Assembly (NCBI GenBank): GCA_020848905.1
Contig: JADLHG010000033.1
Location: 124,001 to 188,000 of the forward strand
DNA: 64,000 bases
Source: Deltaproteobacteria bacterium
GTDB lineage: Bacteria; Myxococcota_A; Polyangia; GCA-2747355; JADLHG01
Reading direction: 5' to 3'
Part shown: positions 8,390 to 15,884 of the stretch, piece after piece
How the letters are laid out: every line of letters starts with the position of its first letter
Position numbering within the stretch: position 1 is the stretch's first letter
Made by a program: the position numbers and the translations under genes
The notes under the pieces: generated by a model
The model's database searches: none
What the model saw: only the letters and a program-made list of their open reading frames with translations
What the model was told of the DNA's origin: nothing

Positions 8390-9397
8390 ATGTCGAAGGT
8401 ATCAGGACTGCTGTATCTGCCGCTCGCGGCGGGGCTCGTTCTTTCCGGGTGCAGCAGCAACGGCGGCACCACGACGGCTGACGGTGGCACGACCAAGACC
8501 GACGGGAGCACCACCAAGACCGACAGCTCCACCCCCCCGCCGACGGAGATCAAGTGCAACAACGACTGCAAGGATCTGGTGCTGAACCGGATCCTGCTGC
8601 CCTCGAGCCCGACCGAGGCGCAGAAGTTCGCGGTGGACTTCAACAACGACGGCACGAAGGATAACGCCCTCGGGTCGATCCTCAGCGCCCTGTCGGCAGT
8701 GGCCAAGGACCTCACCCTCCAAGCGTCGATCGATCACAACGTGAACCAGGGCAAGGCGCTCATCCTCCTGCGGCTACAGGCCAAGGACTTCGCGAACGCC
8801 CCGAGCGCGGCGGCCCAGGCCTGGCTCGGCAAGCAAACGGCGTGCTGCACGAGCACTGCGGCCGGCGAGGAGAGCAAGTGTGCCGACGAGGCCGCGAAGA
8901 CCTGCTTCGCCGGAAGCGGCGAGTTCGAGATCGACCCGACCGCTCCGAAGGACGCCCTCTTCGGCGGCTCGATCACCTCGGGCGCCATCAAGTTCGGCCC
9001 CGCGAAGCTGAACATCTCGCTCCCCATCACGGATGCCGGGACGCTCACCGTTTCGCTTCAGAAGGCGCAGTTCATGGGCAAGTTCGACGGCTCGAAGATC
9101 ACCGAGGGCGTGCTCGCCGGTGGCGTGACCAAGGCCGACCTCGACAACAACGTCATTCCGACCGTGGCGACCCTCCTCGACAAGACGGCGAAGGACCCGA
9201 AGACGTCGGCCACGACGAAGAACCAGATCCTGAACCTCTTCGACGCCAACAAGGACGGCACGATCACCAAGGACGAGGTGGCGAAGAACGATCTGATCAA
9301 GACCTTCCTCGCCGGCGACGTGGACGTGGACGGCGACGGGACCCCGGAGCTGTCGCTGGGCATCGGCTTCAGCGCCGTCCTGGCCAAGATCAAGTAG
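8390..9397 (+). CDS. Lipoprotein with C-terminal EF-hand-like repeats
   Basis: A 335-residue predicted lipoprotein. A short signal peptide ends in the lipobox LSGC with the lipidated Cys at 21. A Thr/Asp/Gly/Lys/Ser-rich linker with repeated TTKTDGS-like units follows, then a Pro run. The body is about 250 residues of beta-rich sequence with several Cys pairs. Near the end, residues 285-296 (DANKDGTITKDE) form a canonical 12-residue EF-hand loop. A second Asp-rich stretch, DVDVDGDGTPEL (about 310-321), fits an EF-like or dockerin-like calcium loop. The mature protein would sit in the outer membrane. It stands alone between divergent and convergent neighbours. No function can be assigned; calcium binding is inferred. 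Confidence 0.75.
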   Translation: MSKVSGLLYLPLAAGLVLSGCSSNGGTTTADGGTTKTDGSTTKTDSSTPPPTEIKCNNDCKDLVLNRILLPSSPTEAQKFAVDFNNDGTKDNALGSILSALSAVAKDLTLQASIDHNVNQGKALILLRLQAKDFANAPSAAAQAWLGKQTACCTSTAAGEESKCADEAAKTCFAGSGEFEIDPTAPKDALFGGSITSGAIKFGPAKLNISLPITDAGTLTVSLQKAQFMGKFDGSKITEGVLAGGVTKADLDNNVIPTVATLLDKTAKDPKTSATTKNQILNLFDANKDGTITKDEVAKNDLIKTFLAGDVDVDGDGTPELSLGIGFSAVLAKIK

Positions 9398-9432
9398 CGC
9401 CCGCTTCGACCCCCTCGCGTCTTCCCCTGGGC

Positions 9433-10461
9433 CTATCTCGGGCCCGCCCCTCCCCGTAAGAGCACGAGCCCTGCGGCGACTGCCGCGCCGAGGCACACGA
9501 CCGCCAGAGCTGCGGGGTGCGGCCACAGCGCGACCACGCCGAGAAGCACGCCGTGCAGCGCGAACCCCGTGGGAGCGCAGAGGGCAGCCCCGCGCAGTCG
9601 GGTCGGTGCTCTCAGGCCGATCACCGTGGCGCAGAGCCCAAGCGCCAGGCAGGAGGCTGCAGCACTCCAGGGCCTCAAGGGGTCGCGCGCCAGGCCGGCC
9701 AGGAAGCCGAAGTGCGGGCGCAACGAGCGCTCGAGTGGCACGCGCAGGGTGAGTCGTGCGAAGCGCAGTCGCTCCGGAGCGCTGTGGAGCTGCCCCGCGA
9801 GGAGCTCGCCGTTCGCGAGCTCGAGCGAAACGGCGAGCGAGCGCCCGGCGGCGAGCGACAGCCTGGCGCTCTCCGCGGCGAGGAGACGGTGTTCTCTCGG
9901 CGCAGCGAGGAAGAGGTGCGAGACGCGAAGCTCGTTCGGCGCGGAGGGCAGGCGCGCGTCGAAATAGATCGTGTGCCCGTCGAGGAGCGTGTTGAAGGAT
10001 CGTGGCGCCGCGCCGAGCAGCAGCGCGCGTCCGGCAGCCGAGAGGACGCGCGTCTCGAGCGACCGCAGCGCGGGCCGCTCGACGATGATGACCAGCAGCA
10101 CGGACGCGGCCGTCGTTCCTACCGTGAGGAGCAGTCCCGGGCGCGCGAGGGTGAGCGGACCTGCCCCGGCGCTCCGCAGAGACAGGAGCTCTCCCGACTC
10201 CGCCAGGCTGCCGAGGGAATAGATCTGCGCTGTCGCGAGGCCGAGCGGCAGGGCGAAGGCGACGAGTGTGGGAAGGCTGAGCAGCAGCAGGGCGCCGACC
10301 GAGGTCGCGTCGAGTCCCGCCCCCGTCAGGTGGTGCCCGAGGCGGGCAGCCTGCAGAGCGAAGACCAATGCGGGGATCAGCACGAGGCAGAGGCCGAGGG
10401 GGGCGAGAGCTCGTCGGAGCAGATAGCGGACGAAGAGCGGCACGGGGCTACGGAGTAGCAC
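9433..10461 (-). CDS. LptF/LptG-family permease
   Basis: A 342-residue membrane protein with three hydrophobic helices in the first about 120 residues, a periplasmic beta-rich domain (about 125-255) and three C-terminal helices. This is the fold plan of LptF/LptG (YjgP/YjgQ), the transmembrane subunits that extract lipopolysaccharide from the inner membrane. The N-terminal segment FVRYLLRRALAPLGL resembles the conserved start of that family. It lies 31 bp downstream of the YopD-like translocator gene on the same strand, so it may be co-transcribed with the secretion operon. No second permease or LptB is near. Whether it serves the LPS pathway or has been recruited elsewhere cannot be told from sequence. 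Confidence 0.75.
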   Translation of the reverse strand: MLLRSPVPLFVRYLLRRALAPLGLCLVLIPALVFALQAARLGHHLTGAGLDATSVGALLLLSLPTLVAFALPLGLATAQIYSLGSLAESGELLSLRSAGAGPLTLARPGLLLTVGTTAASVLLVIIVERPALRSLETRVLSAAGRALLLGAAPRSFNTLLDGHTIYFDARLPSAPNELRVSHLFLAAPREHRLLAAESARLSLAAGRSLAVSLELANGELLAGQLHSAPERLRFARLTLRVPLERSLRPHFGFLAGLARDPLRPWSAAASCLALGLCATVIGLRAPTRLRGAALCAPTGFALHGVLLGVVALWPHPAALAVVCLGAAVAAGLVLLRGGAGPR

Positions 10462-10492
10462 AGACCGCGCCCTGGCGGGCTACCTCCGGGAG

Positions 10493-11032
10493 CTAGCCCC
10501 GGATGGCCGCCATCGACGCCGCGTGCTTCGCGTCCAGGTACTTCTCCAGCTGCTGCGTCGTGCTGGCGATCAACCGTTTGGCTTCGTCCATCTGCTCCTG
10601 GGCCCGCCCGACCCGCTCCTGGGCTCGCTCCCCCTCGACCTCGATGAGGGCGCGTTCGTGCTCGAGGTGCGCCTTCTGTCCGGGGAACCAGTCCCCTTTG
10701 CCCAGGGACTCGGACACTCCTCGCCCCGCGGTCAGGAGATGCTGCACGACGCCCGGCTTGCAGACGCTTGCACCCAGACCGGCGCCGACGGCCGTGAGCC
10801 CCACGCCGAGCTGGAGCCATCCCGAGGCGGCGGTCGCCTCGGCCATCTCGCGCAGTTTCTCGGCCGCCGCCAGGCGCTGTCCGATGCGGGATTCCTGCGC
10901 CGCCTGACGGGTCGTTCGCGCCGTGCCGAGCACCTGCTGCTGGTGGTCTACGCTCGCAATGAGGGCGGCGGTCCCCATGTCCGCCTCGGTTCCAGCCAGG
11001 GATTCGGTCAGGTTCGTGTTCGAGATGCGCAT
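10493..11032 (-). CDS. YopD/SctB-like type III translocator (minor translocator position)
   Basis: A 179-residue protein with one hydrophobic, Gly-rich segment (about 70-92, GWLQLGVGLTAVGAGLGASV) and a charged amphipathic coiled coil (about 117-168). There is no signal peptide. A single membrane segment followed by a coiled coil is the plan of SctB (YopD, PopD, SipC-type) translocators, though this one is shorter than YopD or PopD (about 300). It follows the YopB-like gene by 33 bp and is fifth in an operon with the order of lcrGV-lcrH-yopBD. The family call depends on this synteny plus topology; primary sequence in this group is poorly conserved. Confidence 0.6.
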   Translation of the reverse strand: MRISNTNLTESLAGTEADMGTAALIASVDHQQQVLGTARTTRQAAQESRIGQRLAAAEKLREMAEATAASGWLQLGVGLTAVGAGLGASVCKPGVVQHLLTAGRGVSESLGKGDWFPGQKAHLEHERALIEVEGERAQERVGRAQEQMDEAKRLIASTTQQLEKYLDAKHAASMAAIRG

Positions 11033-11065
11033 CGGTTTCTCCTCGGTGGCGGTGCGTGTGTCTGC

Positions 11066-12091
11066 TTATCGGACGCTGGCCTGCGTGGTTGCGTTGAGCG
11101 CCTTCAAGGAGTCGAGCGCGAGCTGCATGGCGCGCTTCACACCGTCCAGACTCTCACGCATCACCTCCCGGGCGTCCTGCACGGCGCTGGAGGCCTTGTC
11201 CGCGAGGGCCTCGGCCTCGGTGGCCTTGGCCTCGGCGCGCAGGGCGCGGGCGTCTTCGAACCGACCGAAGGCCGTGGCCGAGGCCGAGGAGAGCTGGAGC
11301 TGGAGCGACCCGACGGAGGCGAGCTTGCCGAGCGTCTTGCCGACCTCGCCGAGGAGCGGGCGCACGGCCTTCTCGGCGAACCTTCGCGTTCCTTCGGCCA
11401 AGGCCGTCTTGCCCAGCTTGGCGAAGGTCCCGGCCGTCGCATCCAGCAGGGCCTTCCCGCTGCCGACCACGCTCCCCGCCAGGGCCAGGCCGAAGCCGAG
11501 CCAGAAGCCGAGCTGACCCGGCACCGTGTGGGACACGACCATGGAGGCGGCGATCAGGGCGCCCGCCAGGATGCCGAGCGTGCCTCCGGTGAACACCGAG
11601 GCGACGGCCGACAGCGCCGCGGCGATGGCGCCGAAGATCTTGCCGAGGACGCCCCAGGTGTTCGAGCTCCGCTCGGCCTCGACCTTCTTCTGGAGCTGGT
11701 CGAGCCGCAGCTCTTGCTGGTGCTTCGCCGAGATGAGGTTCGCGCGAACCTTCGACTCGTTCGTGCTCGCTTGCTGCTGTCCCTGGTGGCAGCGGTGACG
11801 GAGCAGGTTGGAGACCGCGTCGGTGAAGGTACCTGCTCCGCCGAAGGCCTCGGCAGCGGCGGCGAGCTTCGCAACGGCCCCGTCGAGAAGGGGGATTCTC
11901 GAGGCTCCGGCGGCGGACGCGGCGAGGCCAGCGACGCGCTGGGCCTGCAGGTGGAGCTCCTCAGCCCGGTCCGACGCGGCCGCCGGCGGGACGGTGGCGG
12001 CACGCCCGTTCGGTCCTGCGCTCGAGGCGGCGGCCCCGTGAAGAAGCGAGCCGAGCACGTGGGCGGTCGAGGCGGTGCTGGTGATCTGCAT
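11066..12091 (-). CDS. YopB/SctE-like type III translocator (major translocator)
   Basis: A 341-residue protein without signal peptide. A coiled-coil region (about 105-145) precedes a long hydrophobic hairpin: segments at about 147-190 (starting WGVLGKIFGAIAAALSAV) and about 195-212, separated by a short turn. The remainder is helical and Ala-rich with heptad character. The WKIFG-like entry, the tandem membrane segments and the flanking coiled coils are the plan of SctE pore-forming translocators (YopB, PopB, IpaB, SseC family). It lies 16 bp downstream of a SycD/LcrH-type chaperone, as yopB does. The predicted role is insertion into the target-cell membrane together with SctB to form the translocation pore. 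Confidence 0.72.
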   Translation of the reverse strand: MQITSTASTAHVLGSLLHGAAASSAGPNGRAATVPPAAASDRAEELHLQAQRVAGLAASAAGASRIPLLDGAVAKLAAAAEAFGGAGTFTDAVSNLLRHRCHQGQQQASTNESKVRANLISAKHQQELRLDQLQKKVEAERSSNTWGVLGKIFGAIAAALSAVASVFTGGTLGILAGALIAASMVVSHTVPGQLGFWLGFGLALAGSVVGSGKALLDATAGTFAKLGKTALAEGTRRFAEKAVRPLLGEVGKTLGKLASVGSLQLQLSSASATAFGRFEDARALRAEAKATEAEALADKASSAVQDAREVMRESLDGVKRAMQLALDSLKALNATTQASVR

Positions 12092-12107
12092 GACGGTCTC
12101 CTGGTGG

Positions 12108-12509
12108 TTAGGAAGGGGTGACGCGCTCGAGGAGCTCCGAGGCCAGGTCTGCCCGGCCCATCGCGCGCAGGCAGGTGGCCTCCGAGGCGAGGTGCCCGGG
12201 ACGTCGGCGGTCGAGGAGCGCCACGAGCTCGTAGCACGCGACCGCCGTGGCCGGATCGCCGAGGGCTTGCTTCAGCTCGGCGATGGCCAGCCAATAGCGT
12301 GCCGTGTAGGGGGCGAGGGACGCGAGAAGCCCGAAGATTTCCAGAGCGTCGTGGGGACTCCCATTGCGACGGAGCTGACCGCCGAGCTGCTCGAGCGCTG
12401 CCATCTCTCCGTCGGATAGCCCCACCACGTGCTGCAGCGACAGCTTTCCTTCGAGCACGTCCTGCGCCACGTCCCGCGCGAGCTCTGAGATCTTCGGGCT
12501 TCTGGGCAT
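12108..12509 (-). CDS. LcrH/SycD-type translocator chaperone
   Basis: A 133-residue protein made of tetratricopeptide-like helices. An N-terminal helix precedes three repeat-like units; the motifs YWLAIAELKQALGDPATAVACYE and the preceding ALEIFGLLASLAP resemble the class II secretion chaperones LcrH/SycD/PcrH (usual length about 160-170). Those chaperones bind the two hydrophobic translocators in the cytoplasm before export. The gene sits directly before the YopB-like and YopD-like genes, exactly as lcrH does, which supports the call strongly. Confidence 0.75.
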   Translation of the reverse strand: MPRSPKISELARDVAQDVLEGKLSLQHVVGLSDGEMAALEQLGGQLRRNGSPHDALEIFGLLASLAPYTARYWLAIAELKQALGDPATAVACYELVALLDRRRPGHLASEATCLRAMGRADLASELLERVTPS

Positions 12510-12557
12510 CGCGTCCTCTCCGAGGTGTCGGTCCTGCCCGGGCTCTGCCGTGGCGGA

Positions 12558-13334
12558 CTAGCGGAAGTTCTGGATGATGGCGCCCGAGGTATCGTTCTGC
12601 TTCTTGATCAAGTTGCTCAGCAGCTCGACGGTCTGGCTCTTTCGGTTGACGAACTGATTGAGCCGGATGTTCTCGATCTCGCGGTCCGTGTCGATCTTCT
12701 GGGCCAGCTGCGTGAGCCGGTTGATGACCTTCTCGAAGGCGTCCTTGCTGAAGAGGTTTCCGTCCTCCTTGGGGGAGACCGGCTTCGTGTGGTCGGGCAC
12801 GACGGAGATGCTTCCGGTCTTCGGGTCCGCCTTGTACTCGCTCTCGAACAGGACGTTGCCGTACTCCTTCTCGAAGCGACGCACGAGCTCTTCGAGGTGC
12901 TTCTGCTCGCCGCCGCTGTAATCGGTCCAGTGCTTCAGCGGCGCACTCGGATCGTACAGCTTGCTGGCCAGTTCGTACTTCGCCACGTACTCGTCGTCGC
13001 CGACCGCCTTCGCGCAGTCGGCCGCCACCTGCATCAGGCGGCGCGCCTTGGTGATGTCGGCGTCGATGGACTGGCGCATCCCTTTCAGGAGGTCCATGGA
13101 CTTGATCTGCTGCGTGGCGCGCTGGTCGGCCTCCCTCACCTGGCTGGCCAGGATCTGGAAGATGATGTCGTCGCCGCCCATGCCGGTCATCCCGGCGAGG
13201 ATCGCGTCGATGTTCGAGGCGGCGGCGTCCTGCGCCTCCTCGGCCCCGGAGCGTGCGGCCTGAGCGCGGCCCGGGTTCTGCTGGTGTGCGTAGTTCTGGA
13301 AGCCGAAACCGAAGGCGGCGTTGGTCATCATCAT
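12558..13334 (-). CDS. LcrV/SctA-like needle-tip protein candidate
   Basis: A 258-residue protein without signal peptide, helical at both ends with a charged middle (about 120-190). The C-terminal helix contains LNQFVNRKSQTVELLSNLI. It resembles the C-terminal coiled-coil helix of LcrV/PcrV, where a leucine-asparagine pair, a valine and a Lys-Ser/Thr recur at the same spacing; this comparison is from memory, not from an alignment. The gene sits between the LcrG-like and LcrH-like genes, the position of lcrV. Tip proteins cap the needle and scaffold the translocon. LcrV is usually about 290-330 residues, so this is a shorter form. EspA/SseB-type filament protein is an alternative. Confidence 0.58.
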   Translation of the reverse strand: MMMTNAAFGFGFQNYAHQQNPGRAQAARSGAEEAQDAAASNIDAILAGMTGMGGDDIIFQILASQVREADQRATQQIKSMDLLKGMRQSIDADITKARRLMQVAADCAKAVGDDEYVAKYELASKLYDPSAPLKHWTDYSGGEQKHLEELVRRFEKEYGNVLFESEYKADPKTGSISVVPDHTKPVSPKEDGNLFSKDAFEKVINRLTQLAQKIDTDREIENIRLNQFVNRKSQTVELLSNLIKKQNDTSGAIIQNFR

Positions 13335-13366
13335 GGCGCTTCTCCTGTCTGTTCGCGGTGTGGTGG

Positions 13367-13657
13367 TTAGGCCCGGATCATCCGGACGGGACCTTGGTGG
13401 TTCAGGGACGCGAGATCGGGCCGGCTGATCTCCTCCCAGCTCACGCCGCCCTGGCCGAGTTCTCGCTCGATCCGCGCGGCGGCGGCGCGCGCGGCGTGGC
13501 TAGGCAGAGTGGCGGCGCGCGAGGCCAGGTGGTCGAGCGCCCGCGGCGTCAGACCGAGGCGGGCCAGCACCTGCTCCAGCTGGCGATCCACCTGGGCGTT
13601 GCGTGCTTCGAGGCGCCGCTGAATCGTGTCGGCGCTGGCTCTCAGGGAGTGGGTCAT
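13367..13657 (-). CDS. LcrG/PcrG-like tip chaperone/regulator candidate
   Basis: A 96-residue, highly charged helical protein and the first gene of the translocon operon. The central LARLGLTPRALDHLA resembles the conserved GLTPEAV segment of LcrG/PcrG, and the length matches that family (95-98 residues). In Yersinia and Pseudomonas this protein binds LcrV in the cytoplasm and gates secretion. A GAGGAG ribosome site precedes the ATG. The call relies on length, the GLTP motif and position in front of an LcrV-like gene. Confidence 0.55.
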   Translation of the reverse strand: MTHSLRASADTIQRRLEARNAQVDRQLEQVLARLGLTPRALDHLASRAATLPSHAARAAAARIERELGQGGVSWEEISRPDLASLNHQGPVRMIRA

Positions 13658-13820
13658 CGTCGTCTCCTCGTTCGCGTCGGGGGAGTTATCGGGGGGGCGC
13701 GGCTTGCGTTGCGCGAGGGGAGGGCACTTTCTTGGGGCGGGGAAGGGGCGGCCGCAGGGAGTGGTCCGACCATGCGCGGGTGGCAGACGCTGGCCCGAAC
13801 TCTAGTGGTATGGTCGCGAT
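13658..13820. promoter_or_regulatory. Divergent control region of translocon operon and YgfK-like gene
   Basis: This 163-bp gap must hold the promoters of both the translocon operon (minus) and the YgfK-like gene (plus). A small perfect dyad, TGGTCCGACCA, sits at 13762-13772 and could be an operator. No convincing sigma-70 or sigma-54 hexamers were found. Confidence 0.3.
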
Positions 13821-15884
13821 ATGGCTGAGCTCACCCCGTACCCCCTGCCGGCGCTGGCCTCCCGCATGTTCCGGGAGCTGGAGCGCCACGAGCGCATCTA
13901 CGACCTCCCCCGGCGGAAGTTCTTCCTGGGGGACGCGGAGCGGGATCTCTCGGTGACGATTCACGGCCGGCGGGCGGCGACCCCCTTCGGTCCGGCCGCG
14001 GGGCCGCACACCCAGCTGGCGCAGAATCTGGTCCTCGGCTGGCTCGGTGGCGGGCGCATCTTCGAGCTGAAGACCGTGCAGGAGAACGACCGACTGACCA
14101 TCCCGCGCCCCTGCATCGACATGCAGACGGTGGGCTACAACGTGGAGTGGTCGCAGGAGCTGCGGCTCGAGGAATCCCTCGAGGAGTACGTGAAGGGGGC
14201 GATGCTCATCTGCATGCTCCGCGAGAGCGGACGGCTCGGGCTCTCACCCGATTTTGGCGACACGGTCTTCGACATGAGTGTGGGCTACGACCTGCGAGGG
14301 ATTCAGGGTCCCCGGGTGGCGGCCTTCATCCGCGGGCTCCTGGACGCGCGACCGACGATCGACCGTCTGCGAGGCGAGCTGACCGGAGAGCTCCGCGCGT
14401 ACCGCGACCTGGACTACCCGGCGCGCCTTTCGGACACGCTCACGCTCAGCACCTTCCACGGCTGTCCGCCGCAGGAGATCGAGCAGATCGTCGCCCACCT
14501 GATGCGCGAGCACGGACTGCATTGCGTGGTGAAGCTGAACCCGACCCTCCTCGGGCAGGCGGATCTCGGGCGCATCCTGCACGAGATCCTCGGCTACTCC
14601 GAGCTGCGTGTCCCCGACAGCGCCTTCGCGAGCGATACGACGTGGGCGCAGGCGGAGGGGATCGTGGAGCGCCTCGGGGCGCTCGGACGGAGCCTGGGGC
14701 TCGGCCTCGGCGTGAAGTTTACGAACACGCTGATCGTGGAGAACCACCGTTCCTTTTTTTCCGCTGCCGAGAAGGTGATGTATCTCTCGGGTCCGCCGCT
14801 GCACGTGCTGGCGATCCAGCTCGTGGACCGCTTTCGGCAGCGCTTCGGGGACGCCTACCCGGTTTCGTTCTCGGCGGGGATCGACCGGGCCAACTTCGCA
14901 GAGGCGGTCGCTCTCGGGCTGGCTCCCGTCACCGTGTGCAGCGACCTCCTCCAGCCGGGAGGCTACGGGCGGGCGCGGGGCTACTTCGAGGCGCTCACGA
15001 AACGCATGGCCGAGAGCGGGTCTCGCACGCTCGCGGAGTACACGGTTCGTGGCTTCGGTCGGGGGGCGGAGGCGCTGGCCGCGCTCGGTCTGCCCGAAGA
15101 CGACCCGCGGCGGCGTGCGTGCGCAGCGGCCCTCGGCTCGGGCGGCGATCTGAAGGCGGCGGCCGGGGACGAGCTGTTCAGCCGATGGGTCTCGGCGGCG
15201 CGGCTGGAGAACGCGGCGCGCTACGCTGAGCGCGTGCTCGAGGACCCGCGGTACGGGGGGGCGCAGAACCAGAAGCCCCCCAAGAAGGTCGGTCGCCGGC
15301 TCCAGCTCTTCGACTGCCTGACCTGCGACAAGTGCATTCCCGTCTGTCCGAACCACGCGAACTTCGCCTTCGACCTCGCCCCGACGACGATCCCGCTGCT
15401 CACGGTCTGGCGCGACGGCGGCGTCTGGCAGCACCGCGTGGAGGGAGAGCTCGCGCTCGCGCAGCCGCACCAGATCGGAACGTTTCACGACTTTTGCAAT
15501 GAGTGCGGAAATTGCGACGTATTTTGTCCCGAGGACGGAGGCCCTTACGTCCTGAAGCCGCGCTTCTTCGGTACCGAGGAGAGCTATCGGCGGTTCTCCG
15601 GGCACGACGGGTTCTGGGTCACGAAGCGGGGAGACGCGTTGCGCGTGCACGCCCGTTTTCGCGGGACCGAGTACACGCTCGAGCGGGTGGGCGACGAGCT
15701 GTCGTACGGCGGGCCCGGATTCGCGCTGCGCTTCGAGCCGCGCGATCTGCCGGCCACGCTTCGAGGGGATGCGGCAGGAGAGGTGGACCTTTCCTACGGC
15801 TTCATCATGGACGCAGTGGCGAGAAGCGTCTTGTCGGAAGGGGAGGACAACTACGTGGCGACGCTGGCGCGGCTGCCGCCTTAG
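13821..15884 (+). CDS. YgfK-like iron-sulfur oxidoreductase lacking the GltD-type domain
   Basis: A 687-residue protein. The N-terminal about 450 residues form a TIM-barrel-like region (motifs ATPFGPAAGPHTQ, ELKTVQ, STFHGCPPQEIEQI, VKLNPTLLG). A linker ends in KPPKKVGRRLQLFDC. Two [4Fe-4S] motifs follow: Cys499/502/505/509 (CLTCDKCIPVCP) and Cys559/562/565/569 (CNECGNCDVFCP). The order and motifs match YgfK, the putative selenate-reductase-type subunit found with SsnA and XdhD. Classical YgfK is about 1000 residues and carries a GltD-like FAD/NAD(P)H domain before the ferredoxin-like part. No GxGxxG nucleotide-binding motif is seen here, so that domain is absent. It is convergent with the PLP/SsnA/XdhD operon, overlapping its last gene by 4 bp. 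Confidence 0.8.
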   Translation: MAELTPYPLPALASRMFRELERHERIYDLPRRKFFLGDAERDLSVTIHGRRAATPFGPAAGPHTQLAQNLVLGWLGGGRIFELKTVQENDRLTIPRPCIDMQTVGYNVEWSQELRLEESLEEYVKGAMLICMLRESGRLGLSPDFGDTVFDMSVGYDLRGIQGPRVAAFIRGLLDARPTIDRLRGELTGELRAYRDLDYPARLSDTLTLSTFHGCPPQEIEQIVAHLMREHGLHCVVKLNPTLLGQADLGRILHEILGYSELRVPDSAFASDTTWAQAEGIVERLGALGRSLGLGLGVKFTNTLIVENHRSFFSAAEKVMYLSGPPLHVLAIQLVDRFRQRFGDAYPVSFSAGIDRANFAEAVALGLAPVTVCSDLLQPGGYGRARGYFEALTKRMAESGSRTLAEYTVRGFGRGAEALAALGLPEDDPRRRACAAALGSGGDLKAAAGDELFSRWVSAARLENAARYAERVLEDPRYGGAQNQKPPKKVGRRLQLFDCLTCDKCIPVCPNHANFAFDLAPTTIPLLTVWRDGGVWQHRVEGELALAQPHQIGTFHDFCNECGNCDVFCPEDGGPYVLKPRFFGTEESYRRFSGHDGFWVTKRGDALRVHARFRGTEYTLERVGDELSYGGPGFALRFEPRDLPATLRGDAAGEVDLSYGFIMDAVARSVLSEGEDNYVATLARLPP

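Noticed and set aside
9429..9445. GGGCC/GGCCC hairpin between the lipoprotein and LptF-like genes
   Set aside because: The stem is only 5 bp, lacks a T-run and overlaps the end of the permease coding region.
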